Shown here in pieces: positions 1 to 7,079 of a DNA stretch of 64,000 bases. Under the pieces are notes generated by a model that ran no database searches, was not told the DNA's origin, and saw nothing but the letters and a program-made list of their open reading frames with translations. How positions within the stretch are numbered: the first letter of the stretch is position 1; each line of letters begins with the position of its first letter. This DNA is from Plantactinospora soyae (GTDB lineage: Bacteria > Actinomycetota > Actinomycetes > Mycobacteriales > Micromonosporaceae): contig NZ_JADBEB010000001.1 in NCBI RefSeq assembly GCF_014874095.1, positions 2,294,001-2,358,000 on the forward strand, given 5' to 3'. Position numbers and translations under genes: made by a program.

Positions 1-2
1 GA

Positions 3-806
3 CTGCTCGATCTGCCGTACGTCGCGGTGATGCCGGGCAGGGCCGATCCGGCTCGGGCCGCCGCCGTCGAGGCGCTGGGCGGGCGGTGCGAGTTCGTCAC
101 GCCGCCACTGGCGATCTACGAGACGGCCCAGCGCCTGGCGGCCGAGGTCCGCGGCCACTACCTCGATCAGTTCACCTGGGCCGAGCGTGCCATCGACTGG
201 CGCGGCGACAGCCTGGCCGGTGAACTCTTCGACCAGCATCGGCAGGTCGCCGGAAACGATCCGCAGTGGGTCGTGGTCGGAGCGGGTACGGGTGCCACCT
301 CGGCGTCGCTGGGCCGGCACATCCGTTACCACGGTCTGCCGAGCAGACTGGCGGTCGTCGATCCGGAGAACTCCGCGTACTTCCCGGGCTGGGCCACGGG
401 TGCCGCCGACTACGCCACCGGGATGCCGTCCCGGATCGAGGGGATCGGTCGGCCCCGGATGGAGCCCGGTTTCGTACCCTCCCTGGTCGACCTCGTGATC
501 CCCGTCCCCGATGCCGCCAGCGTCGCCGCCGCCCGAGCGGTACGGGCGGATACCGGGCTGCCGGTCGGCGGAGCCACCGGAACGAACCTGTGGGGAGCTC
601 TGCACCTGGTCGCCGAACTGCGGGACGGCGGCGTCGAGGGCTCGGTGGTGTCGTTGGTGGGCGACGCCGCCGACCGGCACCTGCGTACGTACCACGACGA
701 CGGGTGGGCAGCCGGCAAGAACCTCGACCCGACCCCGTACGCCACGGCGATCCGGAACTTCCTCGCCGGTGGCCGCTGGTTGCCACCTGCGCACCGAACC
801 CGGTGA
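3..806 (+). CDS. PLP-dependent cysteine synthase / cysteine desulfhydrase family protein (5' partial)
   Basis: The reading frame is open from the first complete codon of the window, upstream of the apparent GTG at 27, so the gene starts outside the window. What is visible is the large-domain C-terminal half of a fold-type II PLP enzyme. It carries the glycine-rich phosphate-binding loop VVGAGTGATSASLGRHIRY at about residues 91-109 and, near the end, the substrate-pocket segment GGATGTNLWGALHL. The QFTWAERAIDWRGDSLAGE segment resembles the stand-alone cysteine-desulfhydrase-like proteins of actinobacteria (Cds1 type, remembered as Rv3684). These act in cytosolic cysteine metabolism and sulfide release. 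The N-terminal Schiff-base lysine lies upstream and cannot be checked. The next operon converges on its 3' end. Choosing between synthase and desulfhydrase is inference. Confidence 0.8.
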   Translation: MLDLPYVAVMPGRADPARAAAVEALGGRCEFVTPPLAIYETAQRLAAEVRGHYLDQFTWAERAIDWRGDSLAGELFDQHRQVAGNDPQWVVVGAGTGATSASLGRHIRYHGLPSRLAVVDPENSAYFPGWATGAADYATGMPSRIEGIGRPRMEPGFVPSLVDLVIPVPDAASVAAARAVRADTGLPVGGATGTNLWGALHLVAELRDGGVEGSVVSLVGDAADRHLRTYHDDGWAAGKNLDPTPYATAIRNFLAGGRWLPPAHRTR

Positions 807-832
807 GTTCCCGGACTGCCGAGGCGGCGTCC

Positions 833-1447
833 TCAGCGGTCGGGAGCTGTTTCGGCGGCGGGGTTCCGGGGGCAGCCGCGCAGGCTGTACGCGAGCAGGC
901 CGGCCACCCCCAGCACGGCGGCGCAGACAGTGGCAGCGGTGGTGCCGGCCGGTTGCACCAGCCAGCCGGCAACCTGCATCGTCACCTCCGGGCTCGGATG
1001 GATCAGCGGCAGGACCGAGATGAGGGTCCAGGTCAGCGGGGCGATCCAGGATCGGGCGGTGCCGAACAGCGCGGCGCCGAGGGCGGTGAGCCCGAGCAGG
1101 CCCGCGGTGTTGCGCAGCACCAGACTCAACGGTGCGAAGCGCGCGTCGGTGAGCGTGCTGAGCAGCAACAACGCGATGATCGCAGTGGCGGCGAGGAGCA
1201 GGTGTCCGGCGCGGCGGTTCGACCAGTTGATCGACGCGGTGTGGTCGAGGGCGTCGTCGGCGCCGCTGAGGGTGGGGGCGAGCGCGGCCACCGCGATCAT
1301 CACGGTGAGGCTCACCCCTCGGGCGTCGATGGTCGGCGAATCGGAGTAGACGAGGCACAGTGCCCAGACACCCGTGATCGCCGCTGTCGCGATGGCCAGT
1401 GCGAGAGGAACCCGTCGGGAGCGCAGGTACAGCTGGAGGAACCTCAT
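833..1447 (-). CDS. Integral membrane protein, last gene of the ABC operon
   Basis: This is a 204-aa protein with about six hydrophobic segments. It starts at ATG 1447, whose ATGA overlaps the stop of the permease gene upstream, which fixes the start; the longer upstream open frame is antisense to the permease. The N-terminus is MRFLQLYLRSRRVPLALAIA, with basic residues before the first helix, and further helices follow around residues 50-70, 80-105 and 115-185. There is no recognised enzymatic motif. The position suggests a second membrane component of the ATP-binding-cassette exporter encoded by the two upstream genes, as is common for two-permease ABC-2-like systems. That role is inferred from context only. 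Confidence 0.75.
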   Translation of the reverse strand: MRFLQLYLRSRRVPLALAIATAAITGVWALCLVYSDSPTIDARGVSLTVMIAVAALAPTLSGADDALDHTASINWSNRRAGHLLLAATAIIALLLLSTLTDARFAPLSLVLRNTAGLLGLTALGAALFGTARSWIAPLTWTLISVLPLIHPSPEVTMQVAGWLVQPAGTTAATVCAAVLGVAGLLAYSLRGCPRNPAAETAPDR

Positions 1448-2817
1448 GGGATCTCCTTGGGCAGCATCGACCGGAGGGTGTCGGTTCGGCAGGCCAACGC
1501 CGCGTCGCGGGCCGCCGCCATTCGACGTTGTTGCTCGGCCTGGGGCAGCCCGACCAGCGTCTGGTACGCGACGTCCACCCGGTTGCGGTCCCCGGCTTCC
1601 CACCAGTCCTCGGCCACAGGTGGTTGGTTGGTCAGCCAGGCGGCGGCCACCGTCCGGGCGAGGTACACGTCCCGGTGTTCCGGCTCGTCGCCGCAGTCCT
1701 GCCGCCAGGCCGACTGGAGCAGCGCCGGCAGAAACTGCGCGTCCGCAAGGTCGGCGCGCCCGGTACGCCCGATCGGGGGAGCGTCGAAGACGAGCGTGTC
1801 GGCCAGGGCCGGCGTCGGGGCCGGTCTCGACCGTACCCAGAAGTCGAGCTGTCGGGTCTCCACCGCCCGACTGGGGGCGCCGGGCAGCTTCGCCGCCATC
1901 ATCGTCAGGGCCTGCCGGGCCGGGCCGACGACGTCGGGCAGCAGCCCGGCGTGTGCCCGGGTGACGCAGATCTGCCAGCCGTCGTTGTCGCAGACCAGTT
2001 CGGCGGCCTTCGGGTCGACGGCGCCCGCCGCGTCGTAGCCGCCGGTGGGCATGAGCGGTACCGCGACGGCGGCACCGAGCACCGCCGGAAGTACGGCGAG
2101 CGCGATGGCGCGACGGCCGACCGCGCCGAGCAGCAGCAGCCCGGTGGCGGCGAGGGGCGCGAGCCACAGCGTCTGGGTCAGGTTGACCCGGGCCACGATC
2201 GTCTGGAGATCGTCCAGGCCGCCGACGTAGACCGGGGTGAGCAGCAGGGCCGCCGGACCGGGCCGGCCGTCGACCATGGCGGAGACGGACAGGTAGTCGG
2301 GCAGCAGCGCGAGCAGGGCCACCGCCGCCACCGCGAGAGCGGGCGCGGTGACCAGCCGGGGCATCGCCCGGCCGGCGGCCATGCCGAGCCAGGCCGCGGC
2401 GATCAGCGACAGCGCACCGACCGCGGTGGCGACGATCGCGGCGATCGGAAAGTAACCGGCGGTCGGTACCACCCATGCCGCCCCGATGAGGAACATCAGG
2501 ATGTACGCGGTCACCACCGTGACCGCGAGTGCGCCGGCGGTCGGAAGGACGCGCTGCCACCGCGGCCTGGCGGTGCTGGCGAACAACTCGTCGACCCGGC
2601 TGCGGTTGTCCCGCCGACCCAGCCAGGCCCCGCCGGCCAGCGCCAACGGCCACAGCAGCATCAGCATCGACCGGCCGGAGACCGCCAACTGCATCCACCG
2701 CCCGGCGAACCCCTCGGTGTACGACAGCAGCATCGCCGTACCGACCACCAGTGACAGCAGTGCGACACCGACCGCCGCCGAGCGCCGCAGCTCGATGCGC
2801 AGGATCCGTCCCATCAT
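1444..2817 (-). CDS. ABC transporter permease-like membrane protein
   Basis: This 457-aa protein has an N-terminal half rich in transmembrane helices (about residues 14-260), followed by a soluble C-terminal part of about 190 residues ending ...RSMLPKEIP. It starts at ATG 2817 inside an ATGA overlap with the upstream ATPase gene, so the two proteins are probably translationally coupled and made in fixed ratio. The first segment, MMGRILRIELRRSAAVGVAL, is the usual amphipathic start of ABC-2-type permeases. I cannot name a substrate. Soluble extracytoplasmic C-terminal domains of this kind occur in uncharacterised actinobacterial exporters regulated by ECF sigma factors, which fits the operon here. 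Confidence 0.78.
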   Translation of the reverse strand: MMGRILRIELRRSAAVGVALLSLVVGTAMLLSYTEGFAGRWMQLAVSGRSMLMLLWPLALAGGAWLGRRDNRSRVDELFASTARPRWQRVLPTAGALAVTVVTAYILMFLIGAAWVVPTAGYFPIAAIVATAVGALSLIAAAWLGMAAGRAMPRLVTAPALAVAAVALLALLPDYLSVSAMVDGRPGPAALLLTPVYVGGLDDLQTIVARVNLTQTLWLAPLAATGLLLLGAVGRRAIALAVLPAVLGAAVAVPLMPTGGYDAAGAVDPKAAELVCDNDGWQICVTRAHAGLLPDVVGPARQALTMMAAKLPGAPSRAVETRQLDFWVRSRPAPTPALADTLVFDAPPIGRTGRADLADAQFLPALLQSAWRQDCGDEPEHRDVYLARTVAAAWLTNQPPVAEDWWEAGDRNRVDVAYQTLVGLPQAEQQRRMAAARDAALACRTDTLRSMLPKEIP

Positions 2818-3617
2818 CCCGACACCTGCCCACGGTACGCACGCAGCAACGCCGAGTAGCCGCGTTCGGTGGCGCTGTCCCCGGCGTCAGCGGCGGTACC
2901 CTGCCGCGCCAGCTCCGCCGTGCTGCCCTGCCACACCAACCGGCCCTCGTGGATCAGCACCACGTCGGTGCAGGCCACCGCGACGTCCTCGACCAGATGG
3001 GTGGAGACCAGTACACAACTGTCCATGCCGAGTTCCCGTAGCAGGTCACGGAAGCCCATCCGCTGCTCCGGATCCAGGCCGACGGTCGGCTCGTCGAGCA
3101 GCAGCACCTGCGGATCGTTGACGAGGGCCTGCGCGATGCCGACGCGCCGCAGCATGCCGCCGGAGAGCGTCTTCATCCGGGAGTCGGCACGGTCGGCCAG
3201 ACCCACCCGTTCGACGGCCCGTTGCACGGCACCGGGGATGACCGTCTTCGGCATCTCCTTGAGCCAGGCCATGTACTCGACGAACTCCCGGACCGTGAAG
3301 CGGGGGTAGAAGCCGAAGTGCTGCGGCAGGTACCCCAGGTTGCGGCGTACCCGACGCGGGTCCGCGCGGCCGGTGAGGTCGTCGCCGAGCAGGCTCAGCC
3401 GCCCACCGGCCGGCTCCACCACCGTGGCCAGCGCCCGCATCAGCGTCGTCTTGCCGGCGCCGTTGGGGCCGAGCAGCCCGTGTACGCCGGTGTTCAGCGC
3501 CAGGTCGAGCCCGTTGACCGCCACGTGCCGTCCGGCTCGGACGACCAGTTTCTCGGCGTGCACCGCCCACGGATAGGTGGTCGGTGCGATCTCCGCCGCG
3601 CTGACCGCGCGCATCAT
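2814..3617 (-). CDS. ABC transporter ATP-binding protein
   Basis: This is a 267-aa nucleotide-binding subunit. It carries Walker A GPNGAGKTTLM, the Q-loop in YLPQHFGFYP, signature LSGGMLRRVGIAQAL, Walker B VLLLDEPTVGLDP and the switch histidine in VSTHLVEDV. The arrangement is that of the ABC-2/drug-exporter (CcmA) class. I chose ATG 3617 because a GGAG sits 5 nt upstream (3623-3626); an in-frame ATG further up (3653) has no visible Shine-Dalgarno. Its stop overlaps the permease start (ATGA). The gene lies 111 nt downstream of the anti-sigma factor in the same direction, so it is probably part of the regulon and operon of the ECF sigma factor. Confidence 0.93.
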   Translation of the reverse strand: MMRAVSAAEIAPTTYPWAVHAEKLVVRAGRHVAVNGLDLALNTGVHGLLGPNGAGKTTLMRALATVVEPAGGRLSLLGDDLTGRADPRRVRRNLGYLPQHFGFYPRFTVREFVEYMAWLKEMPKTVIPGAVQRAVERVGLADRADSRMKTLSGGMLRRVGIAQALVNDPQVLLLDEPTVGLDPEQRMGFRDLLRELGMDSCVLVSTHLVEDVAVACTDVVLIHEGRLVWQGSTAELARQGTAADAGDSATERGYSALLRAYRGQVSG

Positions 3618-3728
3618 GATGTCTCCATTCGTCGGGTAGCGCGGATACGCCACCGGGATGGGTTCTCTCGGAAGGGCTGTCGGTGTGGTGATGAGCCCCG
3701 GCCCGGCCGGGGGCTTCGCGGCACCGGG

Positions 3729-4523
3729 TCAGGTACGGCCGAGGCCGAGACGGCGGTGGTCGGCGGCCCGGACGAGCAGTACGGCCAGCAGCGCCACGGT
3801 GATCACCGCCCATCCGGGCCAGCTGTCGCCGGTCAGGATCGCCGGGAGCCGGTTGCCGGCCAGACTCGGCAGTACCACCGCGGCGGACCAGGTGACCGCC
3901 AACCCGAGCGCGGCCCGGTCCACCCCCACCAGTCCGCCCAGCGCCAGGCTTCCGGCGGTGAAGGCCAGCGCCGGCAACAACCACAGGGCCGGGGAGTGAC
4001 CGGTCCACCAACCCGCCATCGCCAGTACCGGAAGGACCACCGCCAGCACCGCCAACGTACGGCGCAGCAGCAGCCACAACCCGGCCCGGGGCATCGTGGC
4101 CAGCAGTTCCCAGGCCGGATCGGTACGCCGGCTCCACACCGCGGCGACCGGCAGCAGTGGTGCCACCGGCGAGATCAGCAGTACCAGCGAAGGCAGGCTG
4201 TCGAAGGTCCGCTCGAAGAGCACTGCGGCCAGCACCAGTCCGGCCGCCGTGGCCAGCCAGGGCAGCACCCGGGCGGCGACCCCGGTACGCCGCGACCGTC
4301 GACGACGCACCGGGCTCGGGCCGGTGGCGATCCCGGTGGCGATTCCGTCGGCCACCCGGCCCAGCAGGTCCCGGGTGCCCGGGTCGACGGCGTCCGCCAA
4401 CAACGTCCGGCAGGTGGCGCAGGACTCCAGGTGCGCCTCCACGGCCCAGACGGTCGCGTCGTCGACGTCGGCGGCGCCCACGGCGTACCGGGAGATCATG
4501 GCGTGGGTCGGATGAGTGGTCAT
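3729..4523 (-). CDS. Zinc-finger anti-sigma factor, membrane-anchored
   Basis: This is a 264-aa protein. The cytosolic N-terminus carries a putative zinc-binding anti-sigma motif, H-x3-C-x2-C, in EAHLESCATCRTLL (about residues 27-40), followed by about six membrane helices. Such proteins bind and hold an ECF sigma factor until a signal releases it. It starts at ATG 4523 in an ATGA overlap with the sigma gene, the classic sigma/anti-sigma arrangement; the longer open frame upstream is antisense to sigma. The many membrane spans (about residues 85-255) are more than the single helix of most ZAS proteins, so it may sense membrane stress or a transported compound directly. The signal is unknown. 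Confidence 0.85.
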   Translation of the reverse strand: MTTHPTHAMISRYAVGAADVDDATVWAVEAHLESCATCRTLLADAVDPGTRDLLGRVADGIATGIATGPSPVRRRRSRRTGVAARVLPWLATAAGLVLAAVLFERTFDSLPSLVLLISPVAPLLPVAAVWSRRTDPAWELLATMPRAGLWLLLRRTLAVLAVVLPVLAMAGWWTGHSPALWLLPALAFTAGSLALGGLVGVDRAALGLAVTWSAAVVLPSLAGNRLPAILTGDSWPGWAVITVALLAVLLVRAADHRRLGLGRT

Positions 4524-5080
4524 GACAGCGCCTCCCGCAGGGCGATCCGGGCCCGCCGCGCGCGGGTCTTCACGGTCCCTTCCGGCATACCGAGCAGCAG
4601 CGAGGTCTCCCGCGCGGTCAACCCGTCGAGGACCATCGCGCGCAGTACCTGACGCAGCTCCGCCGGCAACGCCAGCAGGGCCCGCTCCAGATCGGCGTCC
4701 ATTCCGCCGGCCAGCGCCTCCTCCTCGGCCGCCGGAGCCACCGCCTCGAAGGTCCGTACCGCCGGCACCCGCTCGAGCCGGGCCCGGCGCCGGAACGCGT
4801 CGACCAGCCGATGGGCGGCGATCGTCCACAACCAGCCCACCGCGCTGCCTCCGGCGCTGGCGTGCGCCTGGCTGCCGGCCGAGCGCCACACCGCCAGGTA
4901 CGTGTCCTGGAGCACCTCGGCCACCACGTCCTCGTCGGCGCACCGCCGGCGCAGCCGCACGGTCAACCACGGCGAGGTACGCCGGTACAACTCGTCGAAG
5001 GCGCGCCGGTCGCCCCGAGCGATCCGGCGCAGCAACTCGCCCTCGTCGAGTTCGTCCAGGCTTCGTCTCACATCAGGCAA
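4520..5080 (-). CDS. ECF-type RNA polymerase sigma factor
   Basis: This is a protein of up to 186 aa with region 2 (AFDELYRRTSPWLTVRLR, VLQDTYLAVWRSAG, and WLWTIAAHRLVDAFRRR for -10 recognition) and region 4 (ALLALPAELRQVL, ARETSLLLGMPEGTVKTRARR). It lacks the C-terminal SnoaL-like extension. The furthest start is TTG 5080, with a GTG at 5071 as the alternative; neither has a clear Shine-Dalgarno, so translation may be leaderless from the GTG. It is the first gene of sigma / anti-sigma / ABC ATPase / permease / membrane protein and probably autoregulates. I cannot assign it to a numbered ECF group from sequence alone. Confidence 0.93.
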   Translation of the reverse strand: MPDVRRSLDELDEGELLRRIARGDRRAFDELYRRTSPWLTVRLRRRCADEDVVAEVLQDTYLAVWRSAGSQAHASAGGSAVGWLWTIAAHRLVDAFRRRARLERVPAVRTFEAVAPAAEEEALAGGMDADLERALLALPAELRQVLRAMVLDGLTARETSLLLGMPEGTVKTRARRARIALREALS

Positions 5081-5106
5081 GACGACGCGTACCCCCGAGA
5101 CGGTTC
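5081..5106 (-). promoter_or_regulatory. Candidate ECF-type autoregulatory promoter
   Basis: On the minus strand a GAACC (5102-5106) lies upstream of a CGTCGTC (5081-5087). ECF promoters usually have GAAC near -35 and CGTC/CGTT near -10, about 16 bp apart; here the spacing from GAACC is 14 or 17 depending on which CGTC is used. The candidate directly precedes the sigma gene and could give a leaderless message at the GTG. Just upstream is a GTGAC-CCGC-GTCAC inverted repeat (5118-5131). This is motif matching by eye only. Confidence 0.35.
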
Positions 5107-5293
5107 TCTCCCGTTCGTGACCCGCGTCACATCCGTCTTTGGTTTATGCATACCGAGGCATCGGTCCCGCATCCAGGGTGCCAGGGGTGGCGGGACCCGA
5201 CAGCATCACGTCCGGGCTACCGGGTCCCGCCGGGCCGACCGGCTCTTGCTGCCCGAGCGGGGCCGGGTCAGTTCCCTCTACCCGCCTACGCGT

Positions 5294-5318
5294 GTGCAGG
5301 TAGAAGCTCTACCTGCAC
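5294..5318. repeat. Perfect 11-bp inverted repeat, 3-nt centre
   Basis: The arms GTGCAGGTAGA and TCTACCTGCAC flank AGC. It lies 132 bp downstream of the 131-aa Cys-rich gene and about 210 bp upstream of the sigma gene, both on the minus strand. With only three unpaired bases and no T-tract in either direction, it looks more like a protein-binding palindrome than an intrinsic terminator. Confidence 0.6.
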
Positions 5319-5449
5319 AGCGGGCATGTGACCCGATCCGGACGGGTCGTCGTCCCCTCGGTCGGCGACAACTTGCTGATTCGTTCGCCGCACCTCGTCT
5401 TGTCGGTGCCGTCCTGAACCCGGTGCACAACCACCTGGTACCCCTCCTC

Positions 5450-5845
5450 TCAATCGATTCCGGTGATCTCGCGTAGCTCGTCGTCGGTCGGCGGTCTGGA
5501 CCGCGTCAGCGTCTGGATCAGCGGCGGTACGTACCCCGGATCGTGGACTTCGAGCCACGGCCCGGCGGTCCGGATCCGGTCGCAGTCCGGCAGTCCACAG
5601 GGCCGGCAGCCGTCAACGGCACTTGGCCAGTGCGCGGCCATCACCTGACGGGCCACGATCGTGACCAACTGCCGGGCGTCGGGGCGTACCGCTGCCGGCT
5701 CGGCGACGACAACCCACAGCGCCCACTCGGCCGTCGGGCACCAGTTGAGCCGGCAGGCTCCGCAGTCGCCGCCGCTGGCGTGCGTGGTGATGATGTCGTA
5801 CGCAGCATCGATCGCGACACCGTGCGGACCCTCGATCATCCCCAT
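5450..5845 (-). CDS. Small cysteine-rich protein of unknown function (131 aa)
   Basis: This is an unrecognised 131-aa protein that starts at ATG 5845, overlapping the end of the 50-aa gene upstream by 10 nt. Two cysteine clusters are visible: C-x2-C-x4-C in DCGACRLNWC (about residues 27-36) and C-x2-C-x4-C in CRPCGLPDC (about residues 79-87). A zinc-binding or Fe-S-like fold is plausible. The C-terminus is DELREITGID. Pairs of small Cys-rich genes next to XRE and GntR regulators are typical of actinobacterial accessory and integrative-element DNA. No enzymatic role can be assigned. Codon use is like the host's. Confidence 0.6.
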   Translation of the reverse strand: MGMIEGPHGVAIDAAYDIITTHASGGDCGACRLNWCPTAEWALWVVVAEPAAVRPDARQLVTIVARQVMAAHWPSAVDGCRPCGLPDCDRIRTAGPWLEVHDPGYVPPLIQTLTRSRPPTDDELREITGID

Positions 5846-5988
5846 GCGCGGGACCGGGCCATCTTGCGGCGTACGACGGCGAGTAGCGCCAGGCACCCGC
5901 CGCGCCGTCCACACTCGGTGCACCGGCCACCGCCCTGGTGCAGCCGCTCGATCCACCGGTCTGCCCGCCAACGGGCCCATGCGTCCAT
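5836..5988 (-). CDS. Very small Cys-rich protein (50 aa)
   Basis: This 50-aa product contains CTECGRRGGC, a compact cysteine cluster, near residues 28-37. ATG 5988 was chosen because GGGAGGTGA lies about 7 nt upstream; the open frame reaches further but without a better site. It overlaps the next gene by 10 nt, so the two small proteins are probably co-translated. Its 5' end faces the XRE gene at 6265, leaving 276 bp of shared regulatory DNA. The function is unknown. I rely on the ribosome binding site and the overlap for calling it real. Confidence 0.5.
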   Translation of the reverse strand: MDAWARWRADRWIERLHQGGGRCTECGRRGGCLALLAVVRRKMARSRAWG

Positions 5989-6170
5989 CGTCGCGTCACC
6001 TCCCGGTACGTGGCGCCCCGGATCACCGATCACGGAGCGCCACTCACTACCTGATCCGGCGCAGGTCCGGGACACCGAGGCAGCAGCCCGGACCGACGGG
6101 GACGCGCACCTGCTTGCGACTGACCCAGGTCCTACGGCCGGTCGAGACGTCCCACACGCAACGTAGGCGA

Positions 6171-6179
6171 GCTAGCTAG
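6171..6179. repeat. CTAG-type tetranucleotide repeat, left copy
   Basis: GCTAGCTAG lies upstream of the XRE gene. CTAG is normally scarce in high-GC actinomycete DNA, and a longer run of the same motif follows the same gene at 7027-7050. Confidence 0.6.
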
Positions 6180-6184
6180 GTCGG

Positions 6185-6197
6185 GGAACGACGTTCC
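6185..6197. promoter_or_regulatory. Palindrome GGAACG-A-CGTTCC
   Basis: This is a perfect 6-1-6 palindrome 12 bp upstream of the larger XRE operator. It contains the ACGTTCC/GGAACG relative of the GGACGTTT half-site, so it is probably a second binding site for the same or the neighbouring regulator in the divergent promoter region. Confidence 0.45.
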
Positions 6198-6208
6198 AGG
6201 GACGGGCA

Positions 6209-6240
6209 GGACGTTTGTCGCTACAGTGCGAGAAACGTCC
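6209..6240 (+). promoter_or_regulatory. Operator/promoter of the XRE regulator gene
   Basis: Two 13-nt arms, GGACGTTTGTCGC (6209-6221) and GCGAGAAACGTCC (6228-6240), form an inverted repeat with a single mismatch. The 6-nt centre is TACAGT, which fits an actinobacterial -10 hexamer (TAnnnT). A dimeric repressor bound here would cover the -10 box symmetrically. The start codon of the XRE gene is 25 nt downstream. An additional half-site-like AGACGTCCT follows at 6242-6250. The symmetry is seen directly; the regulatory role is inferred. Confidence 0.6.
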
Positions 6241-6264
6241 CAGACGTCCTAGCGAGGTGGCAAG

Positions 6265-7032
6265 GTGCCCAACCATGCACTACGCGATGCACTAGCCGGT
6301 GCGAAGATGACGGAAGCCGACCTGGCCGGCATCGTCGGGGTCGACGCGAAGACGGTCTCTCGGTGGGTGTCGCCCGGGCGGATGCCGCACCCGCGACACC
6401 GGCATGCGGTCGCCGTCGCACTGGAGGTCGACGTGGACAACATCTGGCCGGAGGCCGTCCGAAGCGCCATCAAGACTGGGTACGACCGCGAGATCGTCTC
6501 GGTCTACCCACATAGGAGCTTCATCCCCCGCACGCTATGGCGAGACCTCATCGCCCACGCCGGTCATGATCTCGTGTTTGGCGGCTATACGTCTTACTTC
6601 CTATGGCTCGACCTGCCCGGTCTTCAAAACACACTGCGCCGCCGGGTCGAGGCCGGCGCTCGGGTCCGATTCCTCGTCGGTGATCAGGACAGCGCCATCA
6701 CGGCCGAGCGGGAGCGGATCGAGGGGGTGCCGCTCACCGTGTCGACGCGGATCCAGGTCACGCTTGACCAGATGGGCAAGCTTCGGGACCTGGCACCCCG
6801 GGTGCAGGGCCGATTCAGCGACAGGCACATCGCCCTGTCCGTCTTCCGGTTCGACAACGACATGCTGGTCTGCACCCACCTCGAAGATCAGATGGGCCAC
6901 GGCTCGCCTACCTGGCATCTACGTCGCCGCCAGGACGGCGGACTGTGGGACCGCTACGCCGCCCACATCGAACACCTGTGGGACATCGGCAGAGACATCT
7001 GGCCAGGCGGGGAGACGCCGCAGGACAGCTAG
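6265..7032 (+). CDS. XRE-family regulator with DUF5919-like C-terminal sensor domain
   Basis: This is a 255-aa protein with an N-terminal helix-turn-helix: about residues 1-50, with TEADLAGIVGVDAKTVSRWV as helices 2-3. A C-terminal domain of about 180 residues follows and contains FGGYTSYFLWLDLPGL, RVRFLVGD and a final YAAHIEHLWDIGRDIW. From memory this C-terminal layout is the DUF5919 family, common in actinobacterial XRE regulators; it resembles a degenerate phospholipase-D-like fold without the HKD residues. GTG 6265 is preceded by GAGGTGG. The gene is divergent from the two Cys-rich genes and upstream of the GntR gene, and probably autoregulates through the 6209-6240 operator. The stop codon lies inside a GCTA repeat. 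The ligand is unknown. Confidence 0.82.
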   Translation: MPNHALRDALAGAKMTEADLAGIVGVDAKTVSRWVSPGRMPHPRHRHAVAVALEVDVDNIWPEAVRSAIKTGYDREIVSVYPHRSFIPRTLWRDLIAHAGHDLVFGGYTSYFLWLDLPGLQNTLRRRVEAGARVRFLVGDQDSAITAERERIEGVPLTVSTRIQVTLDQMGKLRDLAPRVQGRFSDRHIALSVFRFDNDMLVCTHLEDQMGHGSPTWHLRRRQDGGLWDRYAAHIEHLWDIGRDIWPGGETPQDS

Positions 7033-7050
7033 CTAGCTAGCTGGCTAGCC
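7027..7050. repeat. CTAG-type tetranucleotide repeat, right copy
   Basis: This is a run of four GCTA-type units (AGCTAGCTAGCTAGCTGGC...) that includes the TAG stop of the XRE gene. It lies about 30 bp upstream of the GntR start, where it could act as an operator or simply be a slippage-prone simple repeat. Confidence 0.6.
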
Positions 7051-7079
7051 CCCTGTGGGCTGCAACCTAGCCTGCACCG

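Larger units (their letters stand above)
5081..5449. other. Non-coding gap between sigma operon and accessory cluster
   Basis: This stretch of about 370 bp has no convincing coding sequence. It holds the putative sigma promoter at its left end and a perfect inverted repeat at 5294-5318. It marks the left edge of the accessory region. I looked here for a further copy of the tRNA-Ser 3' end and saw none. Confidence 0.6.

Noticed and set aside
1448-2842. Minus-strand open frame extending the 204-aa membrane protein upstream to 669 aa
   Set aside because: It overlaps the permease gene in another frame on the same strand, its composition is Arg/Gly/Ala-rich shadow, and the ATGA overlap at 1444-1447 gives a clean start.
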